DNA of 64,000 nucleotides from Metabacillus niabensis (GCF_020524345.1 NZ_JAIVLH010000006.1:62001-126000); one strand, 5' to 3'. Counted from the first letter of the stretch, positions 8,711-20,423 are shown. The notes: generated by a model not told the origin, from the sequence alone. A program made the numbers and translations.

Positions 8711-11700
8711 ATGGTAGTAGCTAATAGGTATAAGCCAACACATCATATTCGATTTGTCACAGCTTCAAGCTTGTTTGATGGTCATGATGCATCAATCAAT
8801 ATTATGCGGCGGATTTTGCAGGCAAGCGGAGCAGAAGTGATTCACTTAGGACATAATCGTTCTGTAGAAGAAATTGTCTCTGCTGCTATTCAAGAGGATG
8901 TCCAAGGAATTGCGATTTCTTCTTATCAAGGAGGACATGTTGAATTTTTCAAGTATATGTATGATCTGCTGCAGGAAAAAGGAGCAGGACATATCCGCCT
9001 TTTTGGTGGGGGAGGCGGGGTGATTATTCCCAGAGAAATAAAAGAACTTCACGAGTATGGAATTGCGAAGATTTTTTCACCTGAAGATGGCCGTGAGCTT
9101 GGGTTACAGGGGATGATTAATTACATGTTAAAGGAATGTGATTTCTCGCCAATAGGGTCAGATGATGTAGAGGTCAATCAGCTAACATCTGGGGATATAA
9201 AAACAGTTGCAAAACTGATATCCTATGCTGAAGCAAAAATTTCACAGCAAGCATTACCTGAAAACGTAGCACCTATTTTCCAGAAAATGATCTCACAAAC
9301 TAAGAACATACCCGTTCTAGGTATTACGGGAACCGGTGGAGCGGGGAAAAGTTCCCTAACAGATGAATTAATCAGACGGTTTCTTAATGAAATAGAGGAT
9401 ATTCGAATTGCTATTTTATCTGTAGATCCTACAAAGCAAAAAACAGGGGGAGCTCTACTCGGGGATCGAATTCGGATGAATGCCATTTTCTCACCACAGG
9501 TTTTTATGAGAAGTTTGGCAACTCGTCAATCTAAATCAGAAATTTCCCTTGCGATTCACGATGCAATTTCAATTGTGAAGGCAACTGGATTTGATCTTGT
9601 GATCGTGGAAACGAGTGGAATCGGTCAAGGAGATGCAGAGATCGCCGAGATTTGTGACCTTTCAATGTATGTGATGACAAGTGAATTTGGTGCACCATCT
9701 CAATTAGAAAAAATCGACATGCTCGATTATGCCGATTTGGTTGTGATTAATAAATTTGAACGCAAAGGATCAGAGGACGCAAAGCGCCAAGTACAAAAGC
9801 AATATCAACGCAGCCGGATGCTGTTTGATAAACCTATAGATGATATGCCCATTTTTGGCACCATTGCAAGCCAGTTTAATGATCTGGGAACAAACACGTT
9901 GTTTGCTAAAATTTTAGAGTTGATAAATGAAAAGTCGGGCTTGAACTGGCAGTCAACATTACCTGTCATAAAAGAAGTTGAAAAGCAAAATGTCATCATC
10001 CCGCCAGAACGGAGATATTATCTAAGAGAAATTAGTGAAACCGTCAGAAACTATCATCATCATGCAGAAAAGCAAGCAGATCTTGCCACAAAGCTTTTTC
10101 AAGTAAAAGGAACGATTGAAGCTTTAGCAGATCATGAAAAAAATGAGGAAGTGGTGACTTCATTACGGGCACTTCAACGTAAGCTTGAACAGCAGTTGAC
10201 ACCACAATCAAAGGAATTGCTGGCTAATTGGTCGGACTTAAGAGATAAGTATGCACAAGCTGAATTTACAACTGTTATTCGCAATAAGGAAATGGCCACA
10301 AAGCTACGTACGACTTCACTTTCCGGTCTCTCAATACCAAAGGTTTCACTACCAACATACAAAAATGATGGTGATATTTTAACTTGGTTATACAAAGAAA
10401 ATGTACCAGGAGCTTTTCCGTTTACTGCAGGAGTTTTCCCATTTAAACGAGAAGGTGAGGATCCGAAAAGACAATTCGCAGGTGAAGGCACACCTGCACG
10501 GACAAACCGGCGTTTTCATTATTTATCAAAAGACGATTCAGCAAAGCGTCTGAGCACAGCCTTTGATTCTGTGACATTATATGGTGAAGATCCTGCTTAC
10601 CGCCCTGATATTTACGGGAAAATAGGTGAAAGCGGTGTGAGTGTATGTACGCTTGAAGATATGAAAAAGCTGTATGAAGGCTTTGATTTATGCGCACCAT
10701 CCACCTCCGTTTCGATGACAATTAATGGTCCGGCTCCAATTATTTTAGCGATGTTTATGAACACAGCGATCGATCAGCAGGTGAAAAAGAAGGAAGCTGA
10801 GGTTGGCCGTGCTTTATCTGATGAAGAGGTAAACGAAGTAAAAGCGTACACCCTTCAAACCGTGAGAGGTACAGTTCAGGCTGATATTTTAAAAGAAGAT
10901 CAAGGTCAAAATACATGTATTTTTTCAACGGAATTTGCCTTAAGGCTTATGGGAGACATTCAGCAATATTTTATTGATCACAATGTGAGAAATTACTACT
11001 CAGTGTCCATCTCTGGGTATCATATTGCGGAAGCCGGAGCAAATCCTATTTCTCAGCTCGCTTTCACCCTCTCAAATGGGTTCACGTATGTAGAATATTA
11101 CCTAAGCAGAGGGATGGATATAGATTCCTTTGCACCAAATCTGTCGTTCTTTTTTAGTAATGGATTGGATCCGGAATATACTGTCATCGGCCGGGTGGCC
11201 CGAAGAATTTGGGCTACGGTTATGAGAGATAAGTATGGCGCAAATGAACGAAGTCAAAAATTAAAGTATCATATCCAAACATCTGGACGATCCCTGCATG
11301 CACAGGAAATAGATTTCAATGATATTCGTACAACACTGCAGGCATTAATGGCTCTTCATGATAATTGCAACTCTCTCCACACAAATGCCTACGATGAAGC
11401 CATAACAACGCCAACAGAGGAATCGGTTCGTCGTGCGATGGCGATTCAAATGATCATTACAAAAGAGCATGGATTAACCAAAAATGAAAACCCTCTTCAA
11501 GGATCATTTATCGTGGAAGAATTAACAGACTTAGTAGAGGAAGCTGTCCTTCAGGAATTTGATCGAATCAATGAACGCGGCGGTGTGCTGGGTGCAATGG
11601 AAACTCAATATCAACGTGGTAAAATTCAAGACGAATCAATGCACTATGAAATGAAAAAGCACACTGGAGAACTGCCGATCATTGGAGTTAACACCTACTT

Positions 11701-11971
11701 AAATCCAAATCCGCCAACTGAAGAAATGATGGATACAATGGAACTTGCCCGTGCATCAAAAGAGGAAAAAGAAACCCAAATTCAAAACCTTAAAATCTTC
11801 CATCAAACACATGAAAGCGAGGTAAGCGAGGCATTATCAAAATTAAAACAAACTGCCATTCACAACGGAAATATATTTGCAGAACTAATGGAGACAGTAA
11901 AAGTAGCAAGCCTTGGCCAAATTACACAAGCACTATACGAAGTCGGCGGACAATATAGACGGAATATGTGA
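8711..11971 (+). CDS. icmF: Fused isobutyryl-CoA mutase IcmF
   Basis: An adenosylcobalamin enzyme that interconverts isobutyryl-CoA and n-butyryl-CoA, with its own GTPase chaperone fused in. The 1086-residue order is the IcmF one: a B12-binding domain at the N-terminus (FDGHDASI, His25 as probable lower cobalt ligand), a MeaI/ArgK-like G domain (P-loop [12 protein letters not shown] at about 204-215; [27 protein letters not shown]), then a mutase barrel (from about 560, with [21 protein letters not shown] and [14 protein letters not shown]). The ATG at 8711 directly follows the TetR stop. Fusion plus the neighbouring acyl-CoA dehydrogenases suggests valine or branched-acid carbon feeding into beta-oxidation. 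Pivalyl-CoA activity is known for some IcmFs and cannot be judged here. Confidence 0.93.
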   Translation: MVVANRYKPTHHIRFVTASSLFDGHDASINIMRRILQASGAEVIHLGHNRSVEEIVSAAIQEDVQGIAISSYQGGHVEFFKYMYDLLQEKGAGHIRLFGGGGGVIIPREIKELHEYGIAKIFSPEDGRELGLQGMINYMLKECDFSPIGSDDVEVNQLTSGDIKTVAKLISYAEAKISQQALPENVAPIFQKMISQTKNIPVLGITGTGGAGKSSLTDELIRRFLNEIEDIRIAILSVDPTKQKTGGALLGDRIRMNAIFSPQVFMRSLATRQSKSEISLAIHDAISIVKATGFDLVIVETSGIGQGDAEIAEICDLSMYVMTSEFGAPSQLEKIDMLDYADLVVINKFERKGSEDAKRQVQKQYQRSRMLFDKPIDDMPIFGTIASQFNDLGTNTLFAKILELINEKSGLNWQSTLPVIKEVEKQNVIIPPERRYYLREISETVRNYHHHAEKQADLATKLFQVKGTIEALADHEKNEEVVTSLRALQRKLEQQLTPQSKELLANWSDLRDKYAQAEFTTVIRNKEMATKLRTTSLSGLSIPKVSLPTYKNDGDILTWLYKENVPGAFPFTAGVFPFKREGEDPKRQFAGEGTPARTNRRFHYLSKDDSAKRLSTAFDSVTLYGEDPAYRPDIYGKIGESGVSVCTLEDMKKLYEGFDLCAPSTSVSMTINGPAPIILAMFMNTAIDQQVKKKEAEVGRALSDEEVNEVKAYTLQTVRGTVQADILKEDQGQNTCIFSTEFALRLMGDIQQYFIDHNVRNYYSVSISGYHIAEAGANPISQLAFTLSNGFTYVEYYLSRGMDIDSFAPNLSFFFSNGLDPEYTVIGRVARRIWATVMRDKYGANERSQKLKYHIQTSGRSLHAQEIDFNDIRTTLQALMALHDNCNSLHTNAYDEAITTPTEESVRRAMAIQMIITKEHGLTKNENPLQGSFIVEELTDLVEEAVLQEFDRINERGGVLGAMETQYQRGKIQDESMHYEMKKHTGELPIIGVNTYLNPNPPTEEMMDTMELARASKEEKETQIQNLKIFHQTHESEVSEALSKLKQTAIHNGNIFAELMETVKVASLGQITQALYEVGGQYRRNM

Positions 11972-11976
11972 TGTAA

Positions 11977-12072
11977 GGAGATGCGGGATAGGTGAGATCC
12001 CACAGGTGTTTACGCCGAGGAAGCTCACCGCCCGCCCCACAGAAAGCGAACAACCTGGAGCTGCAATCAACC
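11977..12072. repeat. Dispersed repeat, family 2, copy 2 (diverged)
   Basis: It shares GAAGCTCACCG, CCCGCCCCACAGAAAGCGA, CAACCTGGAGC and CAATCAACC with the copy at 45280-45361. It sits right after icmF. No convincing gene was seen between 11972 and 12308; the remainder is AT-rich with TATAAT at 12178-12183, a possible rpoE -10 box. Confidence 0.6.
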
Positions 12073-12308
12073 AAGCACAATACAAATTATTCTAGCAACA
12101 AAGTTAACAAATTTAGATAAGTTGATAACAACCAAATTTTTAGTTGATAAAGGTGGCATAAACCGCTAGAAATTGTTTATAATGAATGGTATGATTTGTT
12201 AGGTTTATTTTGTACATAATCTTGTTTGTATGGCTTTCTTACCCTAATGCTAGAAGGTTAAGAGGTTAGCCGATAGATATTGATGACCTTGAAAGGGAGT
12301 GCCGGAAC

Positions 12309-12866
12309 TTGAGTCTAAAACAATTAACAGACGAACAAATAAAAGAAATGGCAATGGTAGAAGTTGCCTATGAGCTTTTTGAAGATAGCAAAAAGCCTTA
12401 TATTTTCAGTGAGTTAGTAGAGGAAATAAAAGGATTACTAGGTTTAACAAAACAGCAAGTTGAAGATAAAATTGCACAATTCTATACAGATATTAACATT
12501 GATGGCCGCTTTATTTGTGTAGGTGAAAACATGTGGGGATTACGCACTTGGTACCCATATGAGCAAATTGAAGAAGAAATTGTACCGGTCGCTAAACCGA
12601 AGAAGAAAAAAGCTAAGAAGTCTGATGATGATGAAGATCTGGATGATGTATATGATGAGCTTGAAGAAGATCTTGATTATGATGATCTAGATGACTTCGA
12701 TGACACAGATGAAGACGAAGAGGAAGATTTCGATGATCTGGATGACGCAGATGATGATGACGATCTAGATGATGATGATCTCATTGACGATGATGATGAG
12801 GACTATGATCTAGACGACGAAGAGGATGAAGACGAAGAGGACGATTTAGACGACGACGAAAAATAA
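12309..12866 (+). CDS. rpoE: DNA-directed RNA polymerase delta subunit
   Basis: A small acidic RNA polymerase subunit of Bacillota that increases transcription specificity and recycling. Residues 1-95 form the HARE-HTH domain (MAMVEVAYELFEDSKKPYIFSEL, ENMWGLRTWYPYEQI). A lysine-rich linker (KPKKKKAKK) follows, then about 70 residues made almost wholly of Asp and Glu, a disordered tail that is diagnostic of the family. The start is TTG at 12309 after AAAGGGAG. The 185 residues slightly exceed the roughly 173 of B. subtilis because of the longer acidic tail. The pyrG promoter begins just after the stop. Confidence 0.95.
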   Translation: MSLKQLTDEQIKEMAMVEVAYELFEDSKKPYIFSELVEEIKGLLGLTKQQVEDKIAQFYTDINIDGRFICVGENMWGLRTWYPYEQIEEEIVPVAKPKKKKAKKSDDDEDLDDVYDELEEDLDYDDLDDFDDTDEDEEEDFDDLDDADDDDDLDDDDLIDDDDEDYDLDDEEDEDEEDDLDDDEK

Positions 12867-12878
12867 AAGGAAATCGTC

Positions 12879-12920
12879 TTGACTTTCTATTTCTAACTAG
12901 GTAGAATCTATTTTGGGCTC
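12879..12920 (+). promoter_or_regulatory. pyrG promoter with GGGC initiation region
   Basis: TTGACT (12879-12884), 17 bp, and TAGAAT (12902-12907) form a good sigma-A promoter. Transcription would begin at GGGCTC (12915-12920), the start-site signature of pyrG genes controlled by CTP-sensitive reiterative G addition. Confidence 0.8.
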
Positions 12921-12956
12921 TTAAAAAAGCAATTGTTTTATCAATTACACAATTAC

Positions 12957-12995
12957 AGCTCCCTTTCAAATGGTTTTGGAAGGGAGCTTTCTTAT
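12957..12995 (+). terminator. pyrG leader attenuator (CTP-responsive)
   Basis: AGCTCCCTT pairs with AAGGGAGCT, followed by TTCTTATTTT. The 5' strand has the C/U-rich stretch GCTCCCTTTC, which can pair with poly-G added at the transcript's 5' end when CTP is low, blocking the terminator. This is the mechanism known for B. subtilis pyrG. It may also serve as the rpoE terminator. Confidence 0.8.
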
Positions 12996-13043
12996 TTTAT
13001 ACTATCAGAACGTATAAGATTTTATTGATGATATAAGAAAAAC

Positions 13044-13090
13044 TAAGGCTTTCACCATTAGGACTTGGCGATAAGCCAAGTTTTTCTAAT
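13044..13090 (+). other. Structured leader element A before pyrG
   Basis: ACTTGGC, loop GATAA, GCCAAGT, then TTTTCTAAT: a second terminator-like hairpin inside the pyrG leader. Preceded by GGCTTTCACCATT, the block closely resembles one at 18402-18442. Function unknown; see findings. Confidence 0.5.
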
Positions 13091-13182
13091 ATTTTTAAGT
13101 AATGCTTCTATATTATTGGTTTTTCAGATGAACCCATTTTATGTTCTTAAATGATTTCTTCATCTTTTGTACAAAATAATAA

Positions 13183-14814
<1,632 letters not shown>

Positions 14815-14825
14815 TAAGTCATATA

Positions 14826-14879
14826 AAAACTACCCTCGTACCTACTATTAATCAGTGGGACAAGGGTAGTTTTTTTATT
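14826..14879 (+). terminator. Terminator after pyrG
   Basis: AAAACTACCCT and AGGGTAGTTTT form a strong stem around a 26-base interior, followed by T-rich sequence. Confidence 0.85.
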
Positions 14880-15161
14880 TTTGAGCTTCTATTGAAAAAT
14901 GAGTTCATATATTTAATTTCTTTAGAATAGTTGTTTTAGCAAGGAATAAATTAAAAAATATGTTGAATCGAGTGGAAGATTCTAAAAAGATTTATAGAAG
15001 AATAATATCGCTATATATTATTACTGTAAGGGCTTTAAAAACGGATTGAATAATACAATAATTCATAGTAATGTTTAGGTAGCTAGTGAACTAATTTTTC
15101 AACTTTATTAAAAACAACAAATATATGAAAGTGGCCGAAAGATCATAATAGAGGGAATGCG
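14880..15161. other. AT-rich gap before the first LacI gene
   Basis: No gene or clear repeat was seen. A weak promoter-like TTGAAT near 15046 lies beside an AAAACGGATT sequence that loosely resembles the island operators. The evidence is too weak to call either one. Confidence 0.3.
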
Positions 15162-16172
15162 ATGAATCTAACGATAAAAGATATTGCTGAAATGGCCGGA
15201 GTTTCTCCGGGTACTGTTTCGAAAATCATCAATAACTACAGTGGCATTAGTGAAAACACAAGAAAAAAAGTCATGGACATTATCAAAGAGACCGGGTATC
15301 AGCCCACCTTTTTTGCTAAAGCCTTAGCGACGAAAAAATCCAATTTAATCGGGCTTATACATGCAGGAAAAGTAAATGTGGATTTCACTCATCCTTTTTT
15401 TAATGAAGTCGTCACATCCTTTAAAAAAGCGATTGGATTATTGGGCTACGACATTATCATGTTTTCAAATGAACAAATATCCATAGATCATGGAAGTTAT
15501 CTAGCGAGATGTCGACACTTTCATGTAGATGGTTGTGTCATTATCTCTGGGGAAGATATCGAGGATGATATTTATGAGCTTGTTAGGGAAGGTATCCCAA
15601 GTCTTGGGATTGACTTAGAGCTACAAGGATCTAAAGCAAGCTATGTTATGAGTGATAATGTAAACCTTGCCAGAAAGGTTGTTCAACACTTTTACGGACA
15701 AGGAATTCGTGAACTTGGTTTTATCGGGGGAAGAGAGCATTATCTCATTACCGAGCTGCGTGAAAAAGGATTTAAAGATGCCATGGATCAACTAGGGATT
15801 CAAATCACTCCAAAATGGTTTCAATACGGTGATTTTAAAGAAGAGAGTGGCTATGTTGCAATGAACAAGATGCTTGAAGACACGACATATCCGAAAGCAG
15901 TTTTTGCGGCTTCTGATTTAATGGCTTTTGGAGCGATTGCGGCGATTAAAGAAAAAGGATTGCGTGTACCTGAAGATATATCAGTTATTGGATGTGATGA
16001 CATCGATGCATGTCGTTACAGTAGTCCAAAGCTTTCAACAGTTAAGCAAAATAAAGAACAATTAGGAAAGCTTGCTGCTCATATGTTACATGATTTAATT
16101 CACGGTAAAATAGACTTAAAACCTGTTTTTATTGATACGGAACTCATTATAAGGGAATCTAGTAAAAAATAA
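15162..16172 (+). CDS. LacI-family transcription regulator 1
   Basis: A sugar-responsive repressor of 336 residues. The N-terminal helix-turn-helix is classic LacI ([20 protein letters not shown], then [21 protein letters not shown]). The periplasmic-binding-like domain fills the rest and ends [11 protein letters not shown]...[14 protein letters not shown]. It is about four fifths identical by eye to the regulator at 24331-25344, so the pair arose by duplication. It lies just upstream of the pectate lyase and probably controls it; the ligand may be a pectin or plant-sugar fragment, which is inference. ATG 15162 follows GAGGGAATGCG. Confidence 0.88.
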   Translation: MNLTIKDIAEMAGVSPGTVSKIINNYSGISENTRKKVMDIIKETGYQPTFFAKALATKKSNLIGLIHAGKVNVDFTHPFFNEVVTSFKKAIGLLGYDIIMFSNEQISIDHGSYLARCRHFHVDGCVIISGEDIEDDIYELVREGIPSLGIDLELQGSKASYVMSDNVNLARKVVQHFYGQGIRELGFIGGREHYLITELREKGFKDAMDQLGIQITPKWFQYGDFKEESGYVAMNKMLEDTTYPKAVFAASDLMAFGAIAAIKEKGLRVPEDISVIGCDDIDACRYSSPKLSTVKQNKEQLGKLAAHMLHDLIHGKIDLKPVFIDTELIIRESSKK

Positions 16173-16202
16173 GGTCAGCTCATCATGGGCTGATCTTTTT
16201 TA
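16171..16202 (+). terminator. Terminator after LacI gene 1
   Basis: AAGGTCAGC pairs with GCTGATCTT (two wobbles), followed by a T-run. The stem starts inside the stop region of the gene. Confidence 0.7.
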
Positions 16203-16424
16203 GTCTGAGAAAATATAGTCGAGGAGATTGCTGGAATTTAAGGCTATCTACAGCTTTCATGGATTAAATAAATAGACATAATCATTCTCATGAAACATGC
16301 TCATTTCGTTTCCTATTCTAGTACAGAGTAAGTCTTTTTACTTATTTCTAAGAAACTGATTATATATCTTGAAAAGCATCTTGTATATCATTCCTATTAA
16401 AAGTATTCTCGTCATTTCATAAAA

Positions 16425-16438
16425 TATGAGCGCTTTCA
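16425..16438 (+). promoter_or_regulatory. Candidate cre half-palindrome before pectate lyase
   Basis: On the minus strand the site reads TGAAAGCGCTCATA. The first ten bases fit cre fully; the last four do not. Catabolite repression of a pectate lyase would make sense, but the site is imperfect. Confidence 0.35.
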
Positions 16439-16494
16439 TGAGGGGGGGGTAATCTTTTATTGTATTACCACCTGAAGTCTTTTTAGTTATTTTA

Positions 16495-16505
16495 AGGAGG
16501 TGATG
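16495..16505 (+). promoter_or_regulatory. Full-length Shine-Dalgarno without a gene (STAB-SD-like)
   Basis: AAGGAGGTGAT is an 11-base perfect complement to the 16S rRNA 3' end, yet only ATG-TTA-TAA follows it. The pectate lyase begins 72 bases further on with its own RBS. Such ORF-less sites in the leader of B. thuringiensis cry3A bind ribosomes and protect mRNA from 5' decay. A G8 tract and a GGTAAT/ATTACC inverted repeat lie just upstream (16442-16469). Confidence 0.5.
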
Positions 16506-16577
16506 TTATAAGGAAAAGAGATGACGATTGATTATAGTAGAAAGCATATATAAATACTATTTGAGGGAGGGAATCGT

Positions 16578-18251
16578 TTGAAATTTAAAAGCGGAATAAT
16601 CTGGCTGGTGATAATATCATTTATTGCGTCATCGTTCCTATTTGGGGTAAATACATTAGGGCATGCAGCAGAAATTGATTCTATACCAAATACAACAAGA
16701 AATGTTAAAGACTACGACAATAGTTATCTTTCAGTAACTGGTTACGCATCATTAGGGGTAAATGACCGAAGCCACTACATGGATACTACTTATTATCGGC
16801 AGGTTAAAACTGAAAGAGAGTTTTTGCAGGCGATTTTGGATGCTGAAAAGGGAAGTGTGAAAGTCATTGAAGTAGCGAAAAATCTAAACCTGGGATGGAA
16901 ATCATTAAATTTAAGTTCAGAAGAAGCTAAAAAATACCGGTTTATAAGAAAATATCGGGATCCTATGAACGGATTTACAAATCCGAAGTTAGCTGCATCA
17001 GGTGTTTCTCAACTAGACATAAATAATGTAGATGGGTTAACGATTTTTTCAAAAAAAGGTAAAACAATTAGAAGTGCAGAATTTAAACTTCAAAGATCAA
17101 CGAATGATATTGTGATAAGGAATTTAAATTTTGATGGAATGTGGCAATGGGATGACACTGGAAAACATAAGGAAGTTGGCTGGACATTTATTAAAATAAA
17201 TGGGGCGAATAATGTTTGGATTGACCATTGTAAATTCACTATTGCAGCAGATGGATTGATTGACACTGAGAATGGTGGTTCAAATATTACCATCTCTTGG
17301 TCTGAGTTCGGATTACCTGCAAATGAAAATCCACCAGAAGATAGTGATATTTATCAATCGATTCAGTTTATGGAAGGAAAATATGCCGCAAATGAGCTCA
17401 ATTCTGATAGTGTCTACTATAAAATGCGCAATGGCGGTGCGACCAAAGAACAGATCATGGCGTATGCCGCCTACCACAGCAAGGTGCACTTAAATGGTTC
17501 TGGAGATAAAGACTATGTGAATTATGTGAGTGGCAGTGGTACAGAGATAAAGGATGGCAACCAAAGAATTCGGTTAACACTAGCATATAACCGTTATACC
17601 AATATTGGGCAGAGAATACCCATGATCCGCCAAGGTACTGGTCATATGTACAACTGTTACCTTGATAACTCAACTCACTATGATGTATTGGAGAATGTAA
17701 GTGCTATTGCTGAATACGGGACTGATACTCTGTCACGAGCACTTAATGCAAGAAATGGAGCTTCTATTGCAGCAGATACCTGTGTATTCTATGGGATTAA
17801 CGAGCCAATTACAGGTGCTGAAATTCAAGGATTAGATACTACAAACATGGATGAACAATGGGCTGAGCTATTTCAAAGCGCTTATAACAGAAATTTAATA
17901 GTTAATTCCCACATAACAAATAAATATGGGACTTATACAGGTAGCAGCTGGGACAATAATGGTGAAAATCTATTCAATAAAGGATTTACATGGTATGACA
18001 AATCAACGATTGGAAATTGGGCATGGTCATCACATATTGTTGGAAGTGAAAATATGAGTAAAGAGAATCCGCCTTCTGATCCCTTCACCTTCGAATATCC
18101 ATTTAACGAGGAGTTACCTTATACGTATAATGTGCTTCCATTAAATAGTGTTGTGGCAACACTTGAAAACTATGCAGGGGCAAATAAAGTTAACCTGAGT
18201 CCGATAGGTTGGTTAAAAACTGTTGATAGTTCTAAGAAAATTGAAGAATGA
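16578..18251 (+). CDS. Secreted pectate lyase (polysaccharide lyase family 1)
   Basis: An extracellular enzyme that should cleave polygalacturonate by beta-elimination with calcium. A signal peptide is clear: MKFKSG, a hydrophobic core, and a probable AHA-A cleavage near residue 31. The parallel beta-helix PL1 marks are NVWIDHCKFTIAADGLIDTENG, ITISWSEF, and the RIPMIRQGTGHMYNCYL stretch carrying the conserved Arg region. At 557 residues it is longer than many PL1 enzymes, with an insert around residues 250-310. The start is TTG 16578, ten bases after GAGGGAGGG. It follows a LacI gene and lies in an island with a sugar importer and a beta-glucosidase. Pectin versus pectate preference is not decided. 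Confidence 0.87.
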   Translation: MKFKSGIIWLVIISFIASSFLFGVNTLGHAAEIDSIPNTTRNVKDYDNSYLSVTGYASLGVNDRSHYMDTTYYRQVKTEREFLQAILDAEKGSVKVIEVAKNLNLGWKSLNLSSEEAKKYRFIRKYRDPMNGFTNPKLAASGVSQLDINNVDGLTIFSKKGKTIRSAEFKLQRSTNDIVIRNLNFDGMWQWDDTGKHKEVGWTFIKINGANNVWIDHCKFTIAADGLIDTENGGSNITISWSEFGLPANENPPEDSDIYQSIQFMEGKYAANELNSDSVYYKMRNGGATKEQIMAYAAYHSKVHLNGSGDKDYVNYVSGSGTEIKDGNQRIRLTLAYNRYTNIGQRIPMIRQGTGHMYNCYLDNSTHYDVLENVSAIAEYGTDTLSRALNARNGASIAADTCVFYGINEPITGAEIQGLDTTNMDEQWAELFQSAYNRNLIVNSHITNKYGTYTGSSWDNNGENLFNKGFTWYDKSTIGNWAWSSHIVGSENMSKENPPSDPFTFEYPFNEELPYTYNVLPLNSVVATLENYAGANKVNLSPIGWLKTVDSSKKIEE

Positions 18252-18302
18252 CTAGAGATTTTTTCTGTACAGCGAACTGGCGTGTATATTGAACAAGAAG
18301 GA

Positions 18303-18352
18303 AAAGGGTGGGACATATTAGATTGATTAATATGTTCCACCCTTTATTTTTT
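18303..18352 (+). terminator. Terminator after pectate lyase
   Basis: AAAGGGTGGGACATATTA pairs with TAATATGTTCCACCCTTT with one mismatch, followed by ATTTTTT. A very strong intrinsic terminator. Confidence 0.9.
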
Positions 18353-18401
18353 ACATATTTAATAATATTTAACTTTAAATGATTAAAGTATAAGAAAGAC
18401 A

Positions 18402-18442
18402 TCGGCTCCCGCCATTCTTGGCGGTAAGTCGTGTTTTTCTAA
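18402..18442 (+). other. Structured element B, related to element A
   Basis: GGCTCCCGCCATTCTTGGCG, then GTAAGTCGTG and TTTTTCTAAT. It matches the pyrG leader element (13044-13090) in GGCT, CCATT, CTTGGCG, TAAG and GTTTTTCTAAT. It lies about 130 bp before the acidic surface protein gene, much as element A lies about 120 bp before pyrG. Confidence 0.45.
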
Positions 18443-18569
18443 TGACTTCTTGTTGATTTACAAATTATTAAAATTTTTCTAAAAATCGACATAAAATCCT
18501 CTATCTAAATAAGACCTTTAGAATTATAATATTCTAGATATTATATAAATAATCTTAGGGGGAAAGGGA

Positions 18570-19760
18570 ATGAAACGTTTACTATCGGTTCTTTTGGGGG
18601 TTTTACTTGGACTTGGACTTTTGCCTGTTTCAACTTTTGCTATTGAGTCAAACGAACCTGAATTTGAAAAGTTCTTAAAGGATATTGGTTGGGACAAGCA
18701 AGAATATATCATTTATATTGAAAGCAAAGATTGGTATTTAATAGATTTTGAGTCTATTGATGAGCTTGGAACCCCTCTTACGGAAGAATCTATTCAACCT
18801 GTACTAGAGAGATTTGAACTGACTCGTGATGAGTTAAATGAGCTTCTTGTCGAATATGGTGATATTGAAGAAGGGCAGGATGTATTAGATGGAACCTATA
18901 TTATATTTGAAGAGGAACTTCTTGAATATGTTGATTTTTATTTAAATGGCATGGAAGGAACTCCGATTGATGAAGAAAACCTTCAGATTCTTCTTGACGA
19001 TTATGGTTTTGACTCAAAAGAGGATCTTGAAAAGTTTTTAAATGAAAATGAAGATTCTATTGAAAATTATGAATATATTGAAGATCTAGAGTTGGCTGTT
19101 GACTTTTATGTAAACGGTGACGAGTATTTAGACGAAATTTATGGACTTTTTACAGAGATTGGTCTGACGGATGAGGAAGTTGAGAAACTGTTTGCTCATC
19201 TTGAAACGCTCGATTTTGAAGATCCTGCTTTTTTAGAAAAACTGATCGAGCTTAGCGATAGAATGGTGGCGTTTGAAGATTTTGAATCTGCTGAAGAACT
19301 ATCAGCTGAACAAATCGCAGAGCTTTTTGATATTTTTAGTGACATGCTTGATCTTTTCCAAATTGAAACAAAGTATTATCTTGTTAAAGACGGTGAAAAA
19401 CAAGCCGTGTCATTTGAAACTTTGATGACAATGGATACAACAAACGGTTATGATCTGTTAATTGAATTATATAACAAACAAGGCGAGTTTCTTGCTGATA
19501 TACTGTTAACAGCCGACATGTTTGGCTCCGAATTAATTAAGGAAACAGGAAAAGACATTAAGCAAGCAGAGGAAATTGTAACAGAGAATCAAAACGTATC
19601 TAAAGGACCAGAAACGGTGAAACCATCTGTTAAAACAGTCAAAGGAGGCAAGCTGCCAAAGACAGCTTCCGACCATGCTGGAAATGCTATAGTTGGACTT
19701 GCACTTGTTGTAGTTGGTTTGGGGATATTCCGACGTGTAAAAGCTAAAGGGATTTCTTAA
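18570..19760 (+). CDS. Processed acidic surface protein with LPKTA sorting signal
   Basis: A secreted cell-wall protein of 396 residues. It has a signal peptide (MKRLLSVLLGVLLGLGLLPVSTFA) and a very Asp/Glu-rich body with at least three diverged repeats of about 60-70 residues (for example GTPLTEESIQPVLERFELT and GTPIDEENLQILLDDYGFD). The tail is a cell-wall sorting signal: LPKTA at 362-366, a hydrophobic helix, and RRVKAKG. It is stop-to-start coupled with a class D sortase, which is very probably dedicated to it. I recall a family of acidic LPXTA proteins paired with class D sortases in Bacillus; that naming is from memory. Function of the anchored part is unknown; calcium or metal binding is possible from its charge. 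Confidence 0.85.
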   Translation: MKRLLSVLLGVLLGLGLLPVSTFAIESNEPEFEKFLKDIGWDKQEYIIYIESKDWYLIDFESIDELGTPLTEESIQPVLERFELTRDELNELLVEYGDIEEGQDVLDGTYIIFEEELLEYVDFYLNGMEGTPIDEENLQILLDDYGFDSKEDLEKFLNENEDSIENYEYIEDLELAVDFYVNGDEYLDEIYGLFTEIGLTDEEVEKLFAHLETLDFEDPAFLEKLIELSDRMVAFEDFESAEELSAEQIAELFDIFSDMLDLFQIETKYYLVKDGEKQAVSFETLMTMDTTNGYDLLIELYNKQGEFLADILLTADMFGSELIKETGKDIKQAEEIVTENQNVSKGPETVKPSVKTVKGGKLPKTASDHAGNAIVGLALVVVGLGIFRRVKAKGIS

Positions 19761-20423
19761 ATGAGAAGGACAAGAAGTAGAAAAAGCAAGCGGAGCAAAC
19801 GCCCAAAACGTTTGCTTCTTCTTTCTATATCTGTTTCGTTCGTTTTGTTTGGATTGTGGTTTGGAAGTACAAATGCTTATACTTTTTTAAAAGGCTATCT
19901 TCTTTTTAAAACAGGTCAAGTTAATGCCGAGAACAATAAAATAATATCAGATTTGATTGAAACTAATGAGGAGGAACAAAATAAAGAGCAAGAGCAGAAA
20001 CCTCTTTACCTGAAACCTCCTGAAAAGGGAGAAAATATTGGGGAGCTTATTATTCCAAAATTAGAGGCAAAGCTTCCAATCTATCACGGAACAGCTGAAG
20101 AAGAATTGGAAAAAGGAGTTGGTCATTTCGCAGGTAGTGTTCTGCCTGGTGAAAAAGATAATTCCGTCCTATCAGGGCATCGCGATACAGTGTTTCGTAA
20201 GCTTGGTGAAGTTGGAAAAGGTGATCTATTAGTTGTTAAAACATCCGCAGGAGAATTTACGTATAAAGTGAAGAAGGTACGTATTGTTGACAAGGATGAC
20301 CGAACAGTCATTGTTCCGAAACCAAGAGCAACACTAACTGTTTCTACATGCTATCCGTTTGATTTTATCGGCGCATCACCAGAGCGCTATATCCTCGTCG
20401 CAGATCTAATTTCATCCAAATAA
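19761..20423 (+). CDS. Class D sortase
   Basis: A membrane transpeptidase that cuts LPXTA-type signals and joins proteins to peptidoglycan. A basic N-terminus is followed by one membrane helix (LLLSISVSFVLFGLWFG). The catalytic domain has His140 in SGHRDTVF, Cys197 in VSTCYPFDF and Arg209 in PERYILVADL, the full sortase triad. At 220 residues it fits class D. Its ATG begins right after the TAA of the acidic LPKTA protein, so the two form a substrate-enzyme operon. The LPDTA-ending phosphoesterase at 37436-43402 may be a second substrate. Confidence 0.9.
   Translation: MRRTRSRKSKRSKRPKRLLLLSISVSFVLFGLWFGSTNAYTFLKGYLLFKTGQVNAENNKIISDLIETNEEEQNKEQEQKPLYLKPPEKGENIGELIIPKLEAKLPIYHGTAEEELEKGVGHFAGSVLPGEKDNSVLSGHRDTVFRKLGEVGKGDLLVVKTSAGEFTYKVKKVRIVDKDDRTVIVPKPRATLTVSTCYPFDFIGASPERYILVADLISSK

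Noticed and set aside
12150-12183. Sigma-54-type promoter before rpoE (TGGCATA)
   Set aside because: The GC doublet at -12 is missing; a sigma-A -10 box (TATAAT) explains the sequence better.
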